Origin: an uncultured bacterium
GTDB taxonomy: Bacteria; Verrucomicrobiota; Kiritimatiellia; RFP12; UBA1067
Direction: 5' to 3'
Length of the DNA: 14,977 nucleotides
Assembly: GCA_902779075.1 (NCBI GenBank)
Contig: CACZAK010000096.1
Span: 1-14,977, forward strand
The position numbers and the translations under genes were made by a program. Position 1 is the first letter of the stretch. Every line of letters begins with the position of its first letter. Under the pieces are notes generated by a model that made no database searches, was not told where the DNA came from, and was given only the letters and a program-made list of their open reading frames with translations. Positions 14,281 through 14,977 of the stretch are shown one piece after another.

Positions 14281-14306
14281 GTTTTGGCGGCAGGAAATGC
14301 CGCGCC
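14281..14306. repeat. 26-bp palindromic repeat, right of the DUF4143 gene
   Basis: Same orientation as 12974-12999, 24 of 26 identical. The two copies bracket the DUF4143 gene and its promoter. Confidence 0.7.
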
Positions 14307-14317
14307 CATAACGAACA

Positions 14318-14348
14318 CGGCGGCAACTCGCTGGAACACGAGCCGCCG
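14318..14348. other. GC-rich hairpin downstream of the SUMF1-like ORF
   Basis: CGGCGG (14318-14323) plus CTCG (14327-14330) pair with CGAG plus CCGCCG (14339-14348) around an 8-nt loop, with ACAC/GTGT just outside. It lies about 28 bp after the stop of the SUMF1-like ORF on the - strand. No T-run follows, so termination is possible but not clear. Confidence 0.45.
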
Positions 14349-14376
14349 CCGCAGTGTTGCTATCGTATGATTGCGA

Positions 14377-14940
14377 TTACTTCCAGTAGAACTTGTTCAG
14401 CTTGTCAACGTCTGGAGCGACAACAAAGTAGAAGCCATATAGTTTGTTGGAACGTTGATTGGTAATCAATTTACCTCCCCCGCAATTCCTGGCGAGACCT
14501 CTCCTGAAGACGCTCCAGTTGGGGTTGTCCGACCATCCGACAGGATCCTTGTCCGGTTGATTCTCGTAATTCACCTTCACAAGATTGGTCCAGACCGTAT
14601 CATCACTCGTTTCATTGACGACATCGACACCCCTGCCGTATGCTGGTGCCCGGTCCAAAAGGCCGATATAGCCCCCTGAATACAACCTTTCAACACCCCA
14701 GATGTTTGTCTGCGCATTCTTATCATTCGTTTCCGCCTTCTGAAGATATTCAAACTCGGCCTCCGTCGGCAGACGGAACACATAGCCGGGAGGAAGCATC
14801 TTGCCGAAGCGCTCCTTCAGGACGGACGGGAGTTTTTGAACCACAATAGAAGCATCGCTAATCCACGCTTCTCTTTTTTCGCCTCTTGGGTGGAATCCGA
14901 AAAACAAGTGCGCCTGAAACGGGAGGCAGCCTAGCGGCAT
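14377..14940 (-). CDS. SUMF1/formylglycine-generating-enzyme-like protein, probably a truncated remnant
   Basis: A 187-residue ORF. LPPGYVFRLPTEAEFEYL near residues 48-65 is the hallmark of the FGE-sulfatase (SUMF1) fold, and the end (WSDNPNWSVFRRG, NCGGGK, then LYGFYFVVAP) matches the usual closing RGGSW-to-GFRLV region. Family domains are about 250 residues; the expected N-terminal part and the GNVWEW motif before the closing region are missing or unrecognisable. The first ATG (14940) lies in the loop of a terminator-like palindrome and has no ribosome site. About 30 residues before the conserved part look non-homologous. I read this as a 5'-truncated or degraded paralogue, possibly not expressed. 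A divergent, short, functional protein starting at an internal Met cannot be excluded. Confidence 0.6.
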   Translation of the reverse strand: MPLGCLPFQAHLFFGFHPRGEKREAWISDASIVVQKLPSVLKERFGKMLPPGYVFRLPTEAEFEYLQKAETNDKNAQTNIWGVERLYSGGYIGLLDRAPAYGRGVDVVNETSDDTVWTNLVKVNYENQPDKDPVGWSDNPNWSVFRRGLARNCGGGKLITNQRSNKLYGFYFVVAPDVDKLNKFYWK

Positions 14941-14958
14941 AGCCTCTGTTTCAGGCGC
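14899..14958 (-). terminator. Intrinsic terminator-like hairpin for a gene right of the window
   Basis: Arms GCGCCTGAAAC (14910-14920) and GTTTCAGGCGC (14948-14958) pair perfectly over 11 bp, with GAGGC/GCCTC extending the stem. On the - strand the stem is followed by ACTTGTTTTTC, a T-rich tail. It would stop transcription coming from beyond 14977. The start codon of the SUMF1-like ORF falls in its loop. Confidence 0.55.
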
Positions 14959-14977
14959 GATTTGCTATCATGTCCTT

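Noticed and set aside
14318..14348. Strong intrinsic terminator
   Set aside because: The stem is strong, but neither strand has a T-run after it, so I list it only as a hairpin.
14910..14958. Integron attC site
   Set aside because: The palindrome ends lack the GTTRRRY/RYYYAAC core sequences, and it is followed by a T-rich tail as in a terminator.
1..14977. Transposase, integrase, tRNA attachment site or prophage genes
   Set aside because: No open frame shows transposase or integrase motifs and no tRNA was recognised, so the means of island transfer cannot be named.

Overview
The window looks like a chromosomal defence island from a GC-rich anaerobic bacterium. The anaerobic lifestyle is inferred from the indolepyruvate:ferredoxin oxidoreductase at the left edge. 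A formylglycine-generating-enzyme-like remnant at the right edge, and GC-rich palindromic repeats that sit in frame inside proteins, are reminiscent of gut members of Verrucomicrobiota/Kiritimatiellota. That taxonomic guess is inference only; no rRNA or marker gene is present to settle it.

Layout. (1) 1-926, + strand: 3' part of iorA, a housekeeping metabolic gene. (2) 950-7318, all on the - strand and transcribed right to left: a type III restriction-modification operon (mod 7318-5645, res 5580-2887), an ASCH-domain protein (2816-2091), and an ORF6N/phospholipase D-like protein (1912-950) that seems to have its own promoter. (3) 7451-8078, + strand: a RelB/DinJ-YoeB toxin-antitoxin pair with promoter and possible operator. 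(4) 8082-12276, - strand: a 1291-residue Z1-domain ATPase preceded by a leader of about 300 nt that can fold into a multi-branched RNA, driven by a TATAAT promoter. (5) 12338-12508: a geometrically regular 22-bp-phased repeat array and related short repeats. (6) 12553-14178, - strand: a DUF4186 protein and an AAA/DUF4143 ATPase whose mRNA looks leaderless. (7) 14179-14977: repeats, hairpins, and a 5'-truncated SUMF1/FGE-like ORF that begins inside a terminator-like palindrome.

How the genes may work together. Mod and Res should form an ATP-dependent restriction system; the ASCH and ORF6N-PLD proteins beside it may be accessory nucleic-acid-binding or nuclease parts. The YoeB pair may stabilise the island. 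The Z1 protein belongs to a family known from restriction and phage-conflict loci, but here it lacks its usual partners and has a structured RNA leader instead. The most unusual signals are that leader RNA, the 22-bp-phased array beside it, and a family of 26-27 bp palindromic elements inserted in frame in both res and mod.
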